Positions 11,312 to 21,918 of a stretch of DNA of 64,000 nt are shown here, piece after piece. The DNA comes from Trema orientale (lineage: Eukaryota; Streptophyta; Magnoliopsida; Rosales; Cannabaceae), in contig JXTC01000159.1 of NCBI GenBank assembly GCA_002914845.1, positions 357,671 to 421,670 on the forward strand, written 5' to 3'. Position numbers and translations under genes: made by a program. The notes beneath the pieces are model-generated. The model was not told the origin of the DNA. It saw only the letters and a program-made list of their open reading frames with translations, and made no database searches. Within the stretch, counting starts at the first letter, position 1; each line of letters begins with the position of its first letter.

Positions 11312-13073
11312 ACCGTAATACCTGGGAACTAGATTTCACTGATTTCATGTTCAAAGAAGCTCAAGGCTAGTTGATGTAGACTTGATTTTCAAGAACCGAG
11401 GATGCTCGAGAAAGTTTGTCTTTTTTCTTACGTTGTTGTTTGCTGATGTGCGATTCATTCTTTTTGGGGCCAGGACTAAATCTGTTGCTATGCATGATCA
11501 CGTTAGAGACAAATTTCTACTTTGGAAGAGCGATAACCGACATCATCGGCACGAATATATAGTTTGTTAAAGCCTAGTCATTTGTCAATGGTGGGAGTGC
11601 AAGGGAATGGATTTGTCGTTGGAGGATCTGTTGCAGTTTTTCATCAATAGTGGCAGAATGGGAAAAAGAAAAAGAGAGGTAGGTGGTCTTGGCAAATATT
11701 TGTTGTGTTATTTAAAAGTGATGATCTCTGGAGAAGAAAAGGGGGTTTTGGCAAATTTCTTGTATAAAATCATGCCTTCAATGCATACAAATGACAAAAT
11801 TGCTTGTATCTTCTATTCAGCTATGCCAATTGGATTTCCTGTGTATAGCAAAAAGGGAAAAAAAAACATAAAGGCAAAAGTATATAAGAGTTCTCTTTCA
11901 GATGTTTTTATATTATATATATATATATATTTGTATTCTGTGTTAAATACCCTTTTGACTTGTCAGCTACTAATGTGTGTATACATTCTCTTTTTCTATT
12001 TTTTTTTTTTTTCCTGAGAAATGTGTGTGTATATATATATATTTTTCTTTTTTTTCTTCTTTTGAGAGAAATGTGTGTGTTTATATATGTTTATATATAT
12101 GGGGATTATATATGCATTGCACCCCATCTTGGCATAAAGGCGCCCCATTGATAAACCCATTGATAAATAAAATGAGTAAAAGAGATATTTAAGGGAAAAA
12201 AAAAAAGGGAAAAAAAGAAATGCATCCCATCTTCACTCTTCTTCTCTTTCAATTTCCCATGAACTTTCCAATTCAAAATTCCTTTCCATCTTTTGCCTTA
12301 TTCTTTTTTTTTTTTTCAATTTCTTTTTATGCATAATTCATCTCCTTCATTTCTAATTTCTTTAATAATCTCTTTAATATTAAATTAAAGCAGAGCAAGT
12401 GAAATTTCTTTACTTAGTACTCAATTTGCTTTGTTTTATTCCTTTTTTTTTTTTTCAGTACCTTGCATTTTATTTTCTCGTGTAAATGGTTTGTTTCTCT
12501 CTTAGTTTTTTTTTTCAATGATTCAATATTTTCATCCTCTTAAATTAAAAATTAGCCATTTGTTTTAGTTCATGGATTTGTAAGAAAGAAAGTTGGCTTT
12601 AGAAGATGCTTGGTGTGGAAAGTTGGCTTTAGAAGATGCTTGGTGTGCTTTTAACATAACTTTCAATTTTTGTCCTAATTTATTTTTTTATTTATTATAT
12701 AGGGATGTCTTAATAATTATGTGGGATGTAAATATAGCTCTCTTTATATTTATATATATATATATATAGGGAGAGACTCAAAAATGATATTATAAAATCA
12801 CTACCGATAGATATAAATATAAAAAAGAAAAAACACTATTAATAGGTATAATCATTAGATTGATTATTATTTTTTTTGGGATAAGGAATCATCTCTCTTT
12901 TTTACCAGAGCAGCTTTAACTTTTCTAATAACTTTTTTTTTTTTTTGAATGGCTCTGTTAATTTTTATTTTATTTTATTTTAGAAGTTTTATTTTCTACC
13001 ATTAATGCCATTCAATGAATTGATCCATGATAATAAAGGATTAAGATGTTTTGGTGCCCATATATATATATAT
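11312..13073. other. 3' flank of the Mpv17-family gene; AT-rich, low complexity
   Basis: No second gene is supported. The first few hundred bases probably include the 3' UTR. From about 11900 the DNA is poly-T and (TA)n tracts (11915-11935, 12030-12110, 12748-12768). A 29-bp unit (GAAAGTTGGCTTTAGAAGAT...) is tandemly duplicated at 12588-12646. Confidence 0.5.
12588..12646. repeat. Tandem duplication, 29-30-bp unit x2
   Basis: AAAGTTGGCTTTAGAAGATG with its CTTGGTGT tail occurs twice in immediate succession, identical between copies, so the duplication is recent. Confidence 0.9.
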
Positions 13074-13307
13074 ACTTGTCAATCCAGTATGTATTTTTTT
13101 TTTTATCTATGTATAAATATTTTTTTTTTAGCCGTTGATGGTGATCCAATAGTTATAATGATGTGTATGAAAAAATGTGCATTATTAATATTATTTCTTT
13201 CTTACTTTTTATTATAAAAAGACATGGATGAAAAATTTTAATTGATCAAAATAATTCCTATATATAAGTAAAATAAAAAGTAAATAAATATTTACTCGAT
13301 TGGTACC
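13073..13307. mobile_element. Mutator-type miniature element, 'CCAATC' family, copy 1
   Basis: The left end (GTCAATCCAGTATGTATTTT) and right end (read inward GGTACCAATCGAGTAAATAT) match the ends of the better-preserved copies at 49580 and 54063. The shared interior motif TTTTTTAGCCGTTGATGGTG and the 'TAATTGATCAAAATAAT' block before the right end are present. It sits between (TA)n tracts, so the target duplication is ambiguous. Confidence 0.65.
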
Positions 13308-13739
13308 TATATATGTTCATGAATCATGATTGTTTTCTTATTTTCATAAAAGATAACATTTTTTCCGCCTAAGTTATTTTACCAGAACATAAATATTAAT
13401 TGTCGTTTATCTCTTGGAAGACGACTAATTTTAAAATTCAACCGACAAATTTTGAACAATACGACATGTTGTCTCATAAAAAGAGAGCGCTAATTCTCGA
13501 CCTCTGTGAAGTGTATTAGGAAGCCGAATACCAATTTGCAGATCTAAATTATATACTGAAAAAAAAAATGAAAGAATGAAAGAAAATGAACCCAAGATGA
13601 GAGAAAAAGAGCCAGAGCAAGGACAACGGCGAGCAGCGCAAGCAGGACGACAACGATCGACGCAGTATGTGTCGACGGACAGATCGAGGAAAGGGGTCCT
13701 CAAGTCTGTTCGTTTATGAGAGCTGGAAGGTCGTAAGAA

Positions 13740-13925
13740 AAGAAAAAATAGTCCAAGGATTGACAATCCCACCATTTCACTTGGGATTGTTTATCTTACA
13801 ACTCGTGGGACTATATTTGATCAAAGGATTAACCATCCGGTCAAAATTTGTTCTCAAACATGGGATTGAGATTATTTATCCTAAGTCTAGTCCCAATCCC
13901 ATGTGCCAAACATAACATAGCCTAA
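13740..13925. mobile_element. Possible Tourist/hAT-like miniature element fragment
   Basis: The right edge (GTGCCAAACATAACATAGCC) has the 'CCAAACATAGCC' look common to plant miniature elements. GGGATTG/CAATCCC motifs recur in both orientations. A matching left terminus was not found, so this is tentative. Confidence 0.3.
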
Positions 13926-14011
13926 GGGAACAACAGTAATGTGGTTCTCTGGATCATACGACTGTCATTTTTAACCTGGAACGAGGTGCGGGGTGCGGCT
14001 TGCGGCTTTGC

Positions 14012-14252
14012 GCAGACAAAAAGTACAGCAACGTCTTTACAAAGGACGAGTCCTTTAATACAGAAACGACGGTGAAATATAATACAATAAACGACAAGCC
14101 GTTATCAAGATAAACGACATTAAGTTTATACGAAAAACGACATGTCATTTTACTTGAAAGAACTCGTTTACTTTCTCTTTCTTTCTTGATACCTATAACC
14201 CAAAACGACGGTACGCACGCACGTGAGCTGACGACAAAGGCCAGCACACGTG
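14012..14252 (+). promoter_or_regulatory. Upstream region of the small membrane-protein gene: AACGAC cluster and two G-boxes
   Basis: AACGAC or its close variant GACGAC occurs repeatedly between about 14045 and 14240 (AACGACGG, AACGACAAG, AACGACATT, AACGACATG, AACGACGG, GACGACAAA). CACGTG G-box cores lie at 14220-14225 and 14247-14252, 160-190 bp upstream of the ATG at 14412. G-boxes bind bZIP/bHLH factors; the role of the AACGAC cluster is unknown. Transcription itself is inferred. Confidence 0.4.
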
Positions 14253-14411
14253 GAGAAAAAGGTGCAAATGGGAAGAGTCACGGGTTTGGAGCCCGCAAAG
14301 GGTTCTAAATTCACGAAAAGAGCCCCCGGATCTGGGAAAACTTGTTCCACATTGCACCCCTCCCTTAGAATTAGATCCATCAAATCCACGGACCTTCAAA
14401 CTGGGGCGAAA

Positions 14412-14585
14412 ATGGCGAAACTTGAATTACTTGACCAACAACCCGAACCCGAACCCAACAACAAGAAGCAGAAGCTGAAGAGGAACCATGGCTCAACCAA
14501 GTTGTTTGTGTTTGTGGATTATCTATTCCTCTTAATCTTTTTTGGCTTCCTCTTCTTCGTCCTCTTCAAGATAATCCTTGTCTGA
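14412..14585 (+). CDS. Small single-pass membrane protein, 57 residues
   Basis: The ATG at 14412 opens 57 codons. A hydrophilic, charged N-terminus (MAKLELLDQQPEPEP, then a Lys/Arg-rich stretch NNKKQKLKRNHGSTK) precedes one long hydrophobic segment from about residue 31 to the end (FVDYLFLLIFFGFLFFVLFK). By the positive-inside rule the Lys/Arg side is probably cytosolic, making a signal-anchor or tail-anchored-like topology. I believe short plant proteins with the same 'STKLFVFVDYLFL' core exist, but I cannot name the family or a function. The frame is open further 5' to an ATG at 14268; that extension looks like 5' UTR (no hydrophobic or conserved pattern), so I prefer 14412. Two G-boxes lie upstream. 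Confidence 0.65.
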   Translation: MAKLELLDQQPEPEPNNKKQKLKRNHGSTKLFVFVDYLFLLIFFGFLFFVLFKIILV

Positions 14586-16671
14586 TTTCCAATCAGGTTC
14601 TAGCTTTAAAGCTTTCGCCTCTTTGTTTATTTAAATATTTGTATATTTTTCAGAAAATATTTGAGGGTTGGAATTTTTATAATTATTTTTGTGTTACGAA
14701 TGCTCTTTTTTCTATACATTTTTATTGATCCAACATTTTGTTTTTTTTTTTTTTTTCCTTATTATTTTAAGTTAGTAACGTTTTGAGGATTTAATGTGGG
14801 TGTAAATTCGAAAACGCATTTGGAAGATGGAATTTTTTTCCTAAGCATCAATAATTATGTGTATGTATTCTTTTTTTTTTTTTTTTTTTTCCCTCGAAAG
14901 GAATATCTCAAATATATTCTGTCATGAAGTTGACATGTTTAATGAAATTTATTCTTTTCCTCTTGATGAGGAAAACATATTTCAATTTTGTAACTTTCAT
15001 GTTGAAACTGAAATCCCTTAAAAGTCTGTAATGTTACACACATTTGACACTTCTTTGGGCACTCTGTATTTGGCCTTGTTGAAACTTTGCTTTCTTGTTA
15101 CTGTATTTAATTACTACAAGGTTAATGCATTATTGTTGAATATCAAAAACTATTCGTAGATGTATTAGTCTTTAAGATCTGTCCTTGTATGTTTGCCTTG
15201 TGGACAGGAATATTTATTAAGATCAGTGTTTTATAGGTACCAACAACAATATATTAAAACCCGGATCGTGCTAAGGATAATGAAGTTTTGATTATAAGAG
15301 AAAATGAGTTTTAGTGAGGAAATTCAGTGATGTGATATTAGATTTGCTATAGCAAGGATAATGACTTCCGGGAATTTAATAGACTAATACACTCACATAC
15401 CTCAGACTGGATGTTTCTTTATCATTAATTTGTCTTTCCTACTCTATTAGCCTGTTAGGTAAAAAATTTATACATGGGTCTTAAACCATGATTGGTCTGT
15501 GGTTGGTGATCTTTCTATTATATACATTTATTATAGGCTAGACCTAATAATGCGGCACATTTGATGTTCTTCTCACTTTCTATTTACCTTTAGCAATCTT
15601 AAATTTTTGTCTTAAAACCAAGTAACTCTGGTCCTTTCAGCAATATAGAACAAAATAACAGAGTGAAAATTCTGAATTCATGGATTTCCGAGTTTTTCTA
15701 GCATGGTTTATGTTGTGCTAAGTGCTAACCGATCTATCGGTATGTCATGCACTAACCCTTTTGAACTTGAAGACTCTACAGTGCCTTCTCATTGTTGACC
15801 CTGCACAAGATAGCCGGGTTGATGTAAAGGTGTTATCATTAAGTAGGAAAATCTCTTATAGGCAAAACTTTAACTTCCTGCAACTTTTAACCAGTTCTGC
15901 TTCAGTTTTGCTCGCAAAAATATCCCAAGCAATTCTTGAAAATACTCTGTAGCGCGTGTTTTTATGTTTGAAACGCTTATTTATGTAAGCATCTTCAAAT
16001 TTATCATTATTCTTATTTTTCAATCTAATGAAGGGCTGCAGGATAGTTTCAAAGCTTGACCTGGATTAAATATAGAGATGTTTTGCTGATGACAGTGAGC
16101 TGGATTTGTTTACAGTAGAATGTATCATTCAAAGAGGTCAATATCATTCATCATGTACATTAATTTTCATATTTTTCATTAACTGACGTGTTAATGGTTT
16201 TGTCAAGCTATGATGATGCGTATCAATCGTTTTTAGTAAAGACACTTTTATGTGTTAATAAGACTTCTACATCTTGTCTATTCATAATCTTTGTCGGCAA
16301 ACCTAAACCATGCATTAAATCGATACTCCACTCGTTTGATTGCGATGTAAACTGTCTTGAATATGTCAATTATCAGGAAATTCAGCTTTTAATCCATAGT
16401 TATCCATCAAATCATGTCGTTCTATTTTTCCTTTTATGGATATGACATGTATCCATTCTAATATTTTATTTTCTATGTGTTGTCAAAACTCAAGTCTGAT
16501 TTCTCGTACGGTCTTGTTTTAAAGTTCGGTAGCTAGTCTTTAAAATGTAATTAAAGTCCAGAAAACCCTTCTTGTCCCTATCGGGAGAAAATCCCAACTT
16601 ATAGATTTGTATATAAATAAAGTTTATAGCATGAAAACACTAAAATATTCAATATTATTACCATTTGAAAT

Positions 16672-16714
<43 letters not shown>

Positions 16715-17373
16715 GTATTTTATTGTTAGATTTTGTATACTTTTACATTTTTGAGTCCTGTTGTCTCCGATCAAAATGAATAAAACATATTTTTTCAAGT
16801 CGTCTTGCAAACTTGTCTCCTCCATACGACGTGGTAGGTTTAGACTCTAGTCTATTCGTATATGGGGATCAGTGATTTATCAGTTCAGCGGGAGCCATAA
16901 GAGCAATAAAGTCGGTCTGTTATGCTTTAATAATATGATGGCTTTCTTTTCCAGTTATTGTTACTCTGAAAAATTATAACGTTTTGTTTATAATTCATTT
17001 ATTTTTGGCTAGAACGAACTTGGAAGTATATTTCCCTTACTACTTACCAGTGATTGATTTCGTATTTGAGCACAAACTACGTAAAACGAAGATGTATAAC
17101 TTGAAAAATGCGACCGCTAATTATGTAAAGTAAATTCATAGTGCATGAACAAGAGCATAAAAAGCTGATATTATTGCATACTACTAATGAAATACAGTAC
17201 ATACGGATCATGGATTCATTATTACGATACACTCGAACACAAACCTAACTTTGCTACTTTATTGGAAAGCAGTACTCTAGACTTCTTAAACTCAACTACA
17301 GCGAACAAAGAAACAGATAAATCAAACACATTGGTAAGAACGGTTATGCCAAAGGTAAGAGCTAACAGCAGCA
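14586..17373. other. Intergenic stretch without a supported gene
   Basis: Poly-T runs (14737-14757, 14870-14890), a (GA)n microsatellite at 16673-16710, and short ORFs with no recognisable domains. The first 100-200 bp are likely 3' UTR of the small membrane-protein gene; the last 200 bp are likely 3' UTR of the cell-wall protein gene on the other strand. Confidence 0.5.
16673..16710. repeat. (GA)n microsatellite
   Basis: Uninterrupted GA dinucleotides, about 17 repeats. Confidence 0.95.
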
Positions 17374-17790
17374 TCAAGGGTTGGCAGCTATGGGAACACC
17401 GCCGCCACTGCCAGGAATGGGAACCTCAAAACCAGGGTTTGGAATGAATGTGTCATCGTTACCAGGAACATAACGACGCCTGATGCCGCTGCCGATGCTG
17501 CCGTGGCCAAGGCCGCCATGGCCGCTGCCACTTGGACCGTAAGTGCCGGTGATTGGATTGTAATTCTTGTAAAAATTGTGACCATGCAGCGGTGGTGGTA
17601 TTATGCGCCCAAAGCCTGGAATGAGCACAGTGCCATCATGGTCAACCAGCCACTCGGGATGTTTTTTGTCAACATTCTTGGAGTTCACTGGGACACTGCG
17701 TCCCGCAACTCCTTTGTTGGCTATGGCAAGGAGGAGACCGAGGACGAAAAGGAGAGACAGGAGAGAAGAGTACTGGGTTTTGTAGGCCAT
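17374..17790 (-). CDS. Putative cell wall protein (secreted, Gly-rich), 138 residues
   Basis: The ATG at 17790 begins a single-exon frame. Residues 1-30 form a signal peptide (MAYKTQYSSLLSLLFVLGLL... ending VAG|R). The mature protein has a short conserved core, 'HPEWLVDHDGTVLIPGFGRI', typical of the plant 'putative cell wall protein' family, and then a Pro/Gly/His-rich tail with GHGGLGHGSIGSG and repeated 'PNPGFEVPIPGSGGG' style phrases. Family members are small apoplastic proteins without known enzymatic activity. The size (family usually 110-150 aa) is complete. An upstream in-frame TTG would add eight residues before the signal peptide and is not a credible start. A TATA box lies about 80 bp upstream. 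Confidence 0.88.
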   Translation of the reverse strand: MAYKTQYSSLLSLLFVLGLLLAIANKGVAGRSVPVNSKNVDKKHPEWLVDHDGTVLIPGFGRIIPPPLHGHNFYKNYNPITGTYGPSGSGHGGLGHGSIGSGIRRRYVPGNDDTFIPNPGFEVPIPGSGGGVPIAANP

Positions 17791-17865
17791 TTTTTTCGAA
17801 GAAGTATTAGACAAGGGAAGATAAGAGTATGAGTTGGTGATGAGAAGAGAGGGAAAGAAGAGCTC

Positions 17866-17876
17866 TTCTTATAGCT
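17866..17876 (-). promoter_or_regulatory. TATA box of the cell-wall protein gene
   Basis: Read on the minus strand, CAGCTATAAGAAG lies about 80 bp before the ATG at 17790, leaving room for a roughly 45-bp leader. Confidence 0.6.
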
Positions 17877-17879
17877 GAG

Positions 17880-19068
17880 GATTTGAGCGAGTTGGGTGAA
17901 GTTTTGGCGGTGATTTAAGAGACTTCCTCTAAAGTGAGGCCACTGCTACAACAAGATTCAAGTGCGCATACAAGGATGAAAAAGACAGGAAAAGGTTAGT
18001 AACGCATGAAATGTCTCCTCTTGAGTAAATCTGTGTAGTCAAAAAGAGGCTCATTCTTCGGTTTAACATGTCTGATACGTCATGTGGCACGGTTCCTGCC
18101 ACCTAACAAGTACCAGCGTTGTATTCTTATTTTTATTTTTAGCTCCAGCGGCTCTTACGGCTATTAATGGAATTATCTTTACTTGGCTAATTTATATGCC
18201 TCCTCATTCTTGTGTTTTATCTGTAAAATGAAATTCTTGAGTATCTTTCATCGCTCGTTTCAGGAAATTGCATTGATTTAGCTACCGTTTGGTTAACTTC
18301 GGTTCTGGTGGAGTTGGGCTCCCAAGATCTGATAGATCACCCACCAATTATGGTACCATAGTAACAAAAATACGAATAACCTCTACAACCATAACGTTTA
18401 AATTTTAAGGGCCTTGTTTATTAGTCCGTAACGAAAAAAAAAAAATGGTTTTGAGGATGGGGAGTATTGAGAAGGAATAGAAAATCCAGTCATTTATTCT
18501 CAATTTAACTAATTATCTCCAAAATTCGTAGCCTAAATCGGTAAGTCAACAGACTCAACACATAAAAGTATGACTAGGGAAAAGCTTTCTTGATTTCCAT
18601 TCTCTTTACCGTACATTGCGGATTTGGCATGCAAATATTGTCTTGTTCATTTTTATCAATGTGAGAAGGTAAATAATCATCTTTTTTTTCCTCGTATTTT
18701 CTTTTTTATTCCAAGAACTACCCTGCAAACCCAAATGAAGAAAAAACTAAACAAAACCAAGAAGGTATCAGAGCTGTATGTATGTACCAAGATGAAGATT
18801 GCTAAATATCAACCAAATTAAGGATTTAAGTACAATTTGGAACGATATGAACATCACTTCCCCTGAAACGAACTGTTCCCACTAAATTTTTGTGCAATTT
18901 GACAAACAAATTGATTTTGTTGATGATGGAGCTGAACAAAGCTTGGGACTTTTGGCCAATCATTTGGAATGATATTCTGCCTGTTCTGTTGAATTTGAGG
19001 CTCAAAAGGAAACGCATATTACAAAAATAAACCCCATTTCATTTATACATCAAGTAACAAAATTTTTT
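17880..19068. other. Intergenic stretch between two minus-strand genes
   Basis: Upstream region of the cell-wall gene and 3' flank of the PP2C gene. No ORF with recognisable content. An isolated AAGGGCCTTGTTTATTAG motif near 18409 resembles a miniature-element end but has no partner. Confidence 0.45.
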
Positions 19069-19552
19069 TTAGGTACTCGGTCTTTCCTCCGAAAATCTTG
19101 GTAGCTGAACAAGAGAGTTGACTCTTGTCACACCTTCCAAGCCAGACCAGTTTTGATCTTCAGCCGCAGCAACTTCCCCATTCCCTTCAAGCTCGAAAGG
19201 GAGTCTTCCATAATTTTCGCTCTCTTCAGAAGATCTTACTGTGAAGTTCCTCTGCAACGATGGCTCCGACTTCTGGCCATCGTCGGATTCAACTGCATTA
19301 CCAGAATGGTTGCTCTGAAGGGTTGCAGAAGAAAAACATTGTTCTTCATAGTCTGATTCAGAGTCCATTTTCCCATCCAAAAACAAGCAAACTACCGCAC
19401 AGTCATCCATCTTTGAAGTTGGGTATTTGAGTTTCCATTCACGAGCTGCTGAGTCAACCAAAATCCTTGCAGCTGACGATCGAGTGGGAGCAGAGGAGAC
19501 TATCTCAACCACCTCCTCGTTGCTTAAGACATCCCAGACCTGTCCGGGAAAA

Positions 19553-19594
<42 letters not shown>

Positions 19595-21918
19595 TCCAAA
19601 CTTAGAATACATTTAAAGGCAAAATACCTCGAATCATAGTGTCACCAAGACTCAACCTTAAAAATTCATTTAACTGGCTAGACCAGGCAAAAGGGTGCTT
19701 TTTATTCTCAATAACTTATCTTGTATATTCCTATTAAACTGCTTAACAAAGTTCCTTCTCTTTCTCTAATCCAAAATAGACAAGGTTGCCCCTTATGAAG
19801 TACAAATCATAAACTTACTTTGGATTCACTTAAATGCAAACACGAAAGGGCAAAGGAATAGTGACTATAAGTAGATTACAAGCTTTAAATTGTCTGTTTC
19901 TTGAGAAAGGTGTTAGGTGGAGATGGCTTATTTCTACACTGTATGCATCTATGTGTTTGCACATGTGAACATGAATGCATGTTATGTACATGTGTACTTT
20001 TCGCTCTAATTCCCAAATCAGAAACTGATGGAACCTAAGCATCACATGCATGGAGGGTGAGATGCCGAATTTCGGCCTTAATCATCTCACTTGACCCCAC
20101 CAAGAAAGCAATCAGATTATCAAAACAATAATTTAGGAATGGTTTTTGCATGTTATGACTGGCCTACCTACAGGTATGTTTGGTCTTCTAAAGTTACTAA
20201 TACAATATTGTCGGTTATATATTAACAGGAGCAATTTGCAAATCCTAAAAATTAAGAAACCGAATTTCAAATGAATGCTTCCAATTGACTTAATTGATGC
20301 AACACAAAACAGCAATATGCAGATATGTGAAATGATCCAAAGCAATCAAGAAGAAAAAAAAAATAAAAACTCAAAAAATAAAGAAATAATGTCATTTGCC
20401 TTCATTTGATCTGCTGACTTTGGTTTGAAGAAATTTTGACACCTAGAACATCTATAAATTAAGTCATCGGCTGCATAAAAGATTCTCTCCATTGTTTAAT
20501 ACGTAACTTTTAGCTTTAGGAAGCAATTTCCTACCACAAATGATTTTCCTTATTTAACATTTTCAAGGAAACCAGCAGTATCTAGACCAGAAATCGATAT
20601 AAAAAAGCTTTGGAAAAGCAACTAGGTGAAAGTCTAGATGGCAAAAGAAAAGTTGAAGTAATAAATGAACAGATGAGATTTTAAAGATTCAAGTTTACCC
20701 CATCTGATGCAAGAACGATGAATTGGTCTTTCTCTGTTAGTGTCCGATGCGAGAATTCGGGAATTGAGATTACTCCATACTCCTTCAAACAGAAATCCCC
20801 AAAGGCTCGAGCCATTGCTAGCCCAGGTGCATCATCAAATGGCAACCATACTCTAGGAACTTCAGGTTCATCTTGCAAAGCAAAGACCCTTCCTTTGCAT
20901 CGCTTAATCCTTTCCGCTTCCCCTATCAAATATAACACCAGATCAACATCATCTTACAAAACAAGCTGAAATTCCAAACTTTAACAAAATGCAACTTTTA
21001 TCATACTCGGCAGATCGGGCTTTAAATCAACAGTCAACTGGACTGCTACCATGGAATCATTGCTGTCCTTAGATCCCATAATTGCCCTGGAATCCCCTAT
21101 ATACCCCATGAAAAGATTTGACCCCTGGAAAAGGGAAGGAATTAAAACAAGTACAATAAAGAAAAATTAACAAGAATGAGCAATTTCTTCCTGCTATACC
21201 TGTTTGACGATGGTTACAGCTGTACTACCACTACAGAAGCAATCCAAATTTGGATGAGATCTCAGCTCCTTATCCATGGACTTATATGACTTCAGGAAGG
21301 CTTCTCTCCATAAAGAATTAACTTTATCCTCTGCTGAGCCATCTTTCTCAGAATCTCCATCCAATTTGTTCGCATTCCCTTTGAAGCAGGTCTTGCTTGA
21401 CCCATTTTCCCTCGACTGCTGAGAATGCAAGAATGATAGAAGCTTTATTGGCAGGGTATCCCTAACTTTTCGTGCAACTAGGTGGCCGTGTGGACCATGG
21501 CCGTCAAATACGCCACAAAAGATTGCATCTTCAGACATGAAATCCTACCGATAACAAAATAAAGGAGAAGAATAAACAAAGCAGCAAATCAAATAATCAG
21601 TAATATTACCCAACCAACATGTCTAAATAACATTCCCAATGAACAACAAATACTTACTTCCCAAACAATCATGGCATCCTGGTTTATGCCCTTCCGACCT
21701 TGCTGTGTGAATATGCAAGAAGTTCGACTCTTTCCATTCATGAAGATCCGGTTGGGAATGGAAGGCAAATGCTGGAGGCTGACAACATGGTCCGAAAACG
21801 TTCTCTTTGTTCTCTTTTGCCCGAGAAATCTGATATCACAACAAGAGGGAGAAAATGTATCTCCATTGCTTTTGTTACTACAAGTACTCTTACTACTAGT
21901 GGAAACACAACCTCCCAT
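19069..21918 (-). CDS. Protein phosphatase 2C, plant clade-E type, N-acylated (five coding exons)
   Basis: Coding exons on the minus strand are 21918-21658, 21544-21200, 21124-21007, 20922-20699 and 19539-19069, all GT-AG, giving 472 residues. It dephosphorylates Ser/Thr with two Mn/Mg ions. PP2C motifs are all present: Asp in 'GVFDGHGPHG' (D101), 'CSGSTAV', 'GYIGDSRA' (D213), 'AMARAFGD' (D284) and 'IVLASDGVWDVLSNEEVV' (D315). The N-terminus MGGCVS carries Gly2 for myristoylation and Cys4 for palmitoylation, suggesting plasma-membrane attachment as in plant clade-E PP2Cs. Residues about 375-472 form a Ser/Glu-rich tail without a known domain. The length fits the clade. Splice acceptors and donors imply extra 5' UTR exons upstream (listed separately). 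Not known: substrate. Confidence 0.93.
19551..19594. repeat. (AAT)n microsatellite next to the last PP2C splice acceptor
   Basis: About 14 AAT repeats (TTA on the gene strand) end about 15 bp before the exon-5 acceptor CCCGGACAG|GT. Confidence 0.95.

Noticed and set aside
11607..12017. Plus-strand ORF of 136 codons downstream of the Mpv17-family gene
   Set aside because: Begins in the 3' flank and runs into (TA)n and poly-T; the encoded tail is low complexity.
13431..13775. Minus-strand ORF of 114 codons
   Set aside because: No family resemblance and overlaps a possible miniature element; not supportable as a gene.
15722..16445. Two ORFs of 76 and 85 codons
   Set aside because: No domain and no joining splice sites that would make a plausible product.
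17503..17832. Plus-strand ORF of 109 codons over the cell-wall gene
   Set aside because: It is the complement of the minus-strand Gly-rich gene; its composition reflects the GC-biased repeats of that gene and it shows no domain.
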